DNA of 64,000 bases from NCBI GenBank assembly GCA_030374765.1, contig JARGXX010000095.1, positions 310,001-374,000 on the forward strand, read 5' to 3'. The translations under genes were made by a program, and so were the position numbers. This stretch comes from Agarophyton chilense. Lineage: Eukaryota; Rhodophyta; Florideophyceae; Gracilariales; Gracilariaceae. Below are positions 61,801-64,000 of the stretch, in pieces. The notes beneath the pieces were generated by a model, which saw nothing but the letters and a program-made list of their open reading frames with translations, did not search any database and was not told the DNA's origin. How positions within the stretch are numbered: position 1 is the stretch's first letter; each line of letters opens with the position of its first letter.

Positions 61801-63465
61801 TACTTCGCGGAGAGCCGCTGTTTGGGCCTCTTTAATGGCAAGCTGTCCGGGCTTGATCACACGTCCTAAGTACCGGACGGTGCCAGCGAACCATTCGCAT
61901 TTCTTGAACTTCAAGGTGATACCTACGCTCTGTAGTGCTTTGAGGATCTCCTCGACATGCCGTAAATGGCTTTCCACATCCTGGGAAAAGATGATCACAT
62001 CGTCCAAATACACTAAACAAGTCTTCCACTTGTATCTTGAGAGCAAGATGTCCAGAGTACGCTGGAAAGTAGCCGGTGCATTCATTAAGCCAAAGGGCAT
62101 CCTTTTGAAACGGTAGAGACCGGTGTGACACGCAAATGCGGTTTTATCTTGATCTTCTTCCGCTACACGCACCTGCCAATAGCCAGAGTTGGCGTCCAAC
62201 GTGGTGAACACGTTCGCTTCTCCTAAGCTGTTAATACATTCGTCCATTCGAGGCAACGGGTATGTATCTCGAACTTTAACTGCGTTCAGTTTTCGATAAT
62301 CGATACAGAATCGTAAGGAACCATCAGGTTTTGGAACCAGCACCACTGGGGAGGCCCAAGCAGATTGAGCTGCTTCGATTACTCCTTCTTCCATCATTTT
62401 GCTGACATTCTCCTCCTCGATTTGGCGAGTTCGCGGTTCCGCTCTGTAGGGTGGTTGGGAGATGGGTCGTGACCCTGGGACCAAATCAATGTGGTGTTCC
62501 GTAGCGGAGATCTCTCCTAGTTTTCCACTCCACATGGATGTATGCTTCTTCAGCATAGACCTGGTCTTCGTTCTGTAGTGTTCCGACACATGTGCTAAGT
62601 CTAGCTCATCGAACAGGCTCTCTGGATCCTTTGCCGTTTGAAATTGATCTCCAGAGGGAGTTTGCAGTTCTTCGTCTGTGTCACGGACATGGGTTAATCC
62701 CAATACTTCAGCAGTAGAAATATGAGTAGGGACCACCACTGTGGGATGAGGCAAAGCTGTTGCAACAACCTGATTCTTCGGTATCTGATAATCGTTATCG
62801 GTGAAGTTACTCACTATTATCCAAAAGGGGCTACCAGGATCAACCTGAACCATGCCGTTAGCGACTAGCAATCCACGGGATTCGTACATCCATGTATTCG
62901 GTTGAATTACCATGAGTCAGTGTCGTTCTGTTCTTACTTGAACCCAAATTTGGGTTTGCACCTTCAGCATAGCACTCTTCGCTACTCGAATCCTCGGCGA
63001 GACACGTCCTCGGGATTCCCTGTATTCCATAGACGGAGAAAGTGGAGGTGCTTCAGAGCAACGACGCAATGGCTTGCGAACAATTGGTACCATTGATCTA
63101 TAATCTAGTTCCACTAGTTTTCTTGGCGAGCGAATGGCTTCGACAAACTTGTCGCAATAATCACATCGCAGTACCACTGGTGCAGCTAACTTCTTACAGA
63201 CTATGAAGTCGACTAGGACTACAAAGCGTCCCAAACGCACCACGAGTCGAACTGTTCCCAGTGTCTTCACAGCATTTTTGTTGGCATCCCGGATGTCCGG
63301 TAAAGGACCGTATCGAATACGTTCTAAGTCAGCAGGAGCGAGCTCCAATTCCCGTATAAAGTTCGGACCAGCACCTGTGTCCAGGATAGTCAATCGACGA
63401 GATAACAGATTCCTGTCAGAGCCGATGTCGGCATAGACCTTATAGTTTCTTTTAGACACTACCAT
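58870..63465 (-). CDS. pol of element C with fused chromodomain (about 1530 codons, one TGA)
   Basis: ATG 63465 to stop 58870-58872, interrupted only by TGA 62917-62919. Protease ILDTGAGPN; RT FCIDYRKLNAVKV, YLDD in LVYLDDVIIFS near residue 485; RNase H SVDTDSSEYQVECALFQ and TDHSSLRW; integrase HHCC (HLAHYSRLSGH...CTTCAK), STDILGEL, LSDNGKKF and NGQVAHLNRT, where Ala replaces the catalytic Glu. After a Glu/Pro/Ser-rich linker the chromodomain is in frame (YVMDRICEHGEHEVTRELLY, VRWYGFPPEADTWES). Unlike A and D, the chromodomain is part of the polyprotein. Otherwise the best-preserved pol in the window. Confidence 0.93.
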
Positions 63466-63736
63466 GAGGTAACTTTCCCGTTTTTACGGACAAGTATAAC
63501 GTCTCCAAGGACGATGTAACTCACAGTCAAACTGTACTCCTTTTCCGTCCGGCGGATTGATTCCGTACGGCAGAAATTTGGGAGGCCTCAAGGGAATCTT
63601 GGGCTTTCAAGCGCGGGAGCAGGGAGGCGAGCTTTCCCTGGTCAGCACTACGGGATCGACTAGTGCCGACCCCCTAGGGGCTTCCTCACTTAGTTTTCCG
63701 GTTGCACCGGCTGATTCGCCTCAAAGGCGCCTCTTC

Positions 63737-64000
63737 CTACCGGGTTCCGGGTTGTGACACTTCAGCATTATGAGCAACCGGCTTGTCCGTCCGGCGCATT
63801 GGTGTCTGAGAAAACCCACTTTTGGCTTTCCAATACATGCCCGCCGGTACGCGGCTCCTTTCCTCTTCTGAGAGTGCTTCATAATTCGTCATGATACGAC
63901 TCAGATCCTTTGCAGGAAGCGTGCATTCTGCACTCAAATGGTGTTTTCCATAACATGAATAACATATCAAACCGTCACGACGGTTGGTCAACATAGGTTG
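63737..64000 (-). CDS. gag of element C, C-terminal end (partial)
   Basis: Open from the window edge to TAG 63737-63739. Contains the CCHC knuckle CYSCYGKHHLSAEC and, after it, IMTNYEALSEEERSRVPAG, which aligns with IIAQYEALTPEEKSRVPSR in the A gag. Between this stop and the pol ATG (63466-63736) the frames carry stops, one a TAA just upstream of pol, so the gag-pol junction has decayed. Confidence 0.85.
   Translation of the reverse strand, partial: QPMLTNRRDGLICYSCYGKHHLSAECTLPAKDLSRIMTNYEALSEEERSRVPAGMYWKAKSGFSQTPMRRTDKPVAHNAEVSQPGTR

Larger units (their letters stand above)
56030..64000 (-). mobile_element. Ty3/gypsy chromodomain element C (5' end beyond the window)
   Basis: Gag end, pol with fused chromodomain on the minus strand, antisense ORF on the plus strand, polypurine tract and 3' LTR in the same order as A. 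It is diverged from A throughout. The LTR right end is at 56659; its left end is not resolved. Confidence 0.92.

Noticed and set aside
1-64000. CRISPR arrays, bacterial operons, rRNA genes
   Set aside because: None seen; all context is eukaryotic transposons and single genes.

Overview
The window is eukaryotic nuclear DNA. It has three long apparently single-exon genes with Kozak-like starts (gccATGG), and about 80% of the rest is nested LTR retrotransposons plus decayed DNA transposons. Intron-poor genes in a moderately GC-rich, transposon-rich genome suggest a lineage such as a florideophyte red alga or an oomycete; nothing here decides between them.

Layout. 1-5136: 3' part of a Ty3/gypsy element (here 'D', + strand): integrase end, chromodomain, an antisense ORF, 3' LTR. 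6716-16154: the only host-gene island. It holds a 1714-aa HOOK-domain/coiled-coil protein (-), a divergent basic Ala/Pro/Ser-rich protein (+), and a convergent 561-aa membrane protein (-). 16595-33771: gypsy element 'B' (+, TSD AGAGT), interrupted in gag by gypsy element 'A1' (-, 17793-28047). 33772-47200: a PIF/Harbinger-like transposon (transposase plus Myb-like/coiled-coil accessory ORF) whose transposase is split by gypsy element 'A2' (+, 35516-46410, TSD CTGCA). 47230-48440: Tc1-like (DD34E) remnant. 49478-50893: second Tc1-like remnant, split by a 497-bp solo-LTR-like insertion (TSD CTGTT) that carries tRNA-like A/B-box motifs. 51550-52270: unknown decayed ORF. About 52350-56020: Ty1/copia-like pol remnant (-). 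About 56030-64000: gypsy element 'C' (-), running off the right edge.

Main observation. All four chromodomain-bearing gypsy elements (A1, A2, C, D; three clearly diverged lineages) carry, between the chromodomain and the 3' LTR, a roughly 610-620-codon ORF on the OPPOSITE strand. The proteins are homologous in all three lineages, match no family I recognise, and are absent from the chromodomain-less element B. This looks like a conserved antisense accessory gene of a chromovirus clade. Further points: a candidate -1 frameshift site at the A gag/pol junction, a chromodomain in its own ORF in A, a B gag start codon inside the LTR whose frame runs through the primer-binding site, complementary deletions in A1 and A2, and catalytic-residue loss in the B and C integrases.
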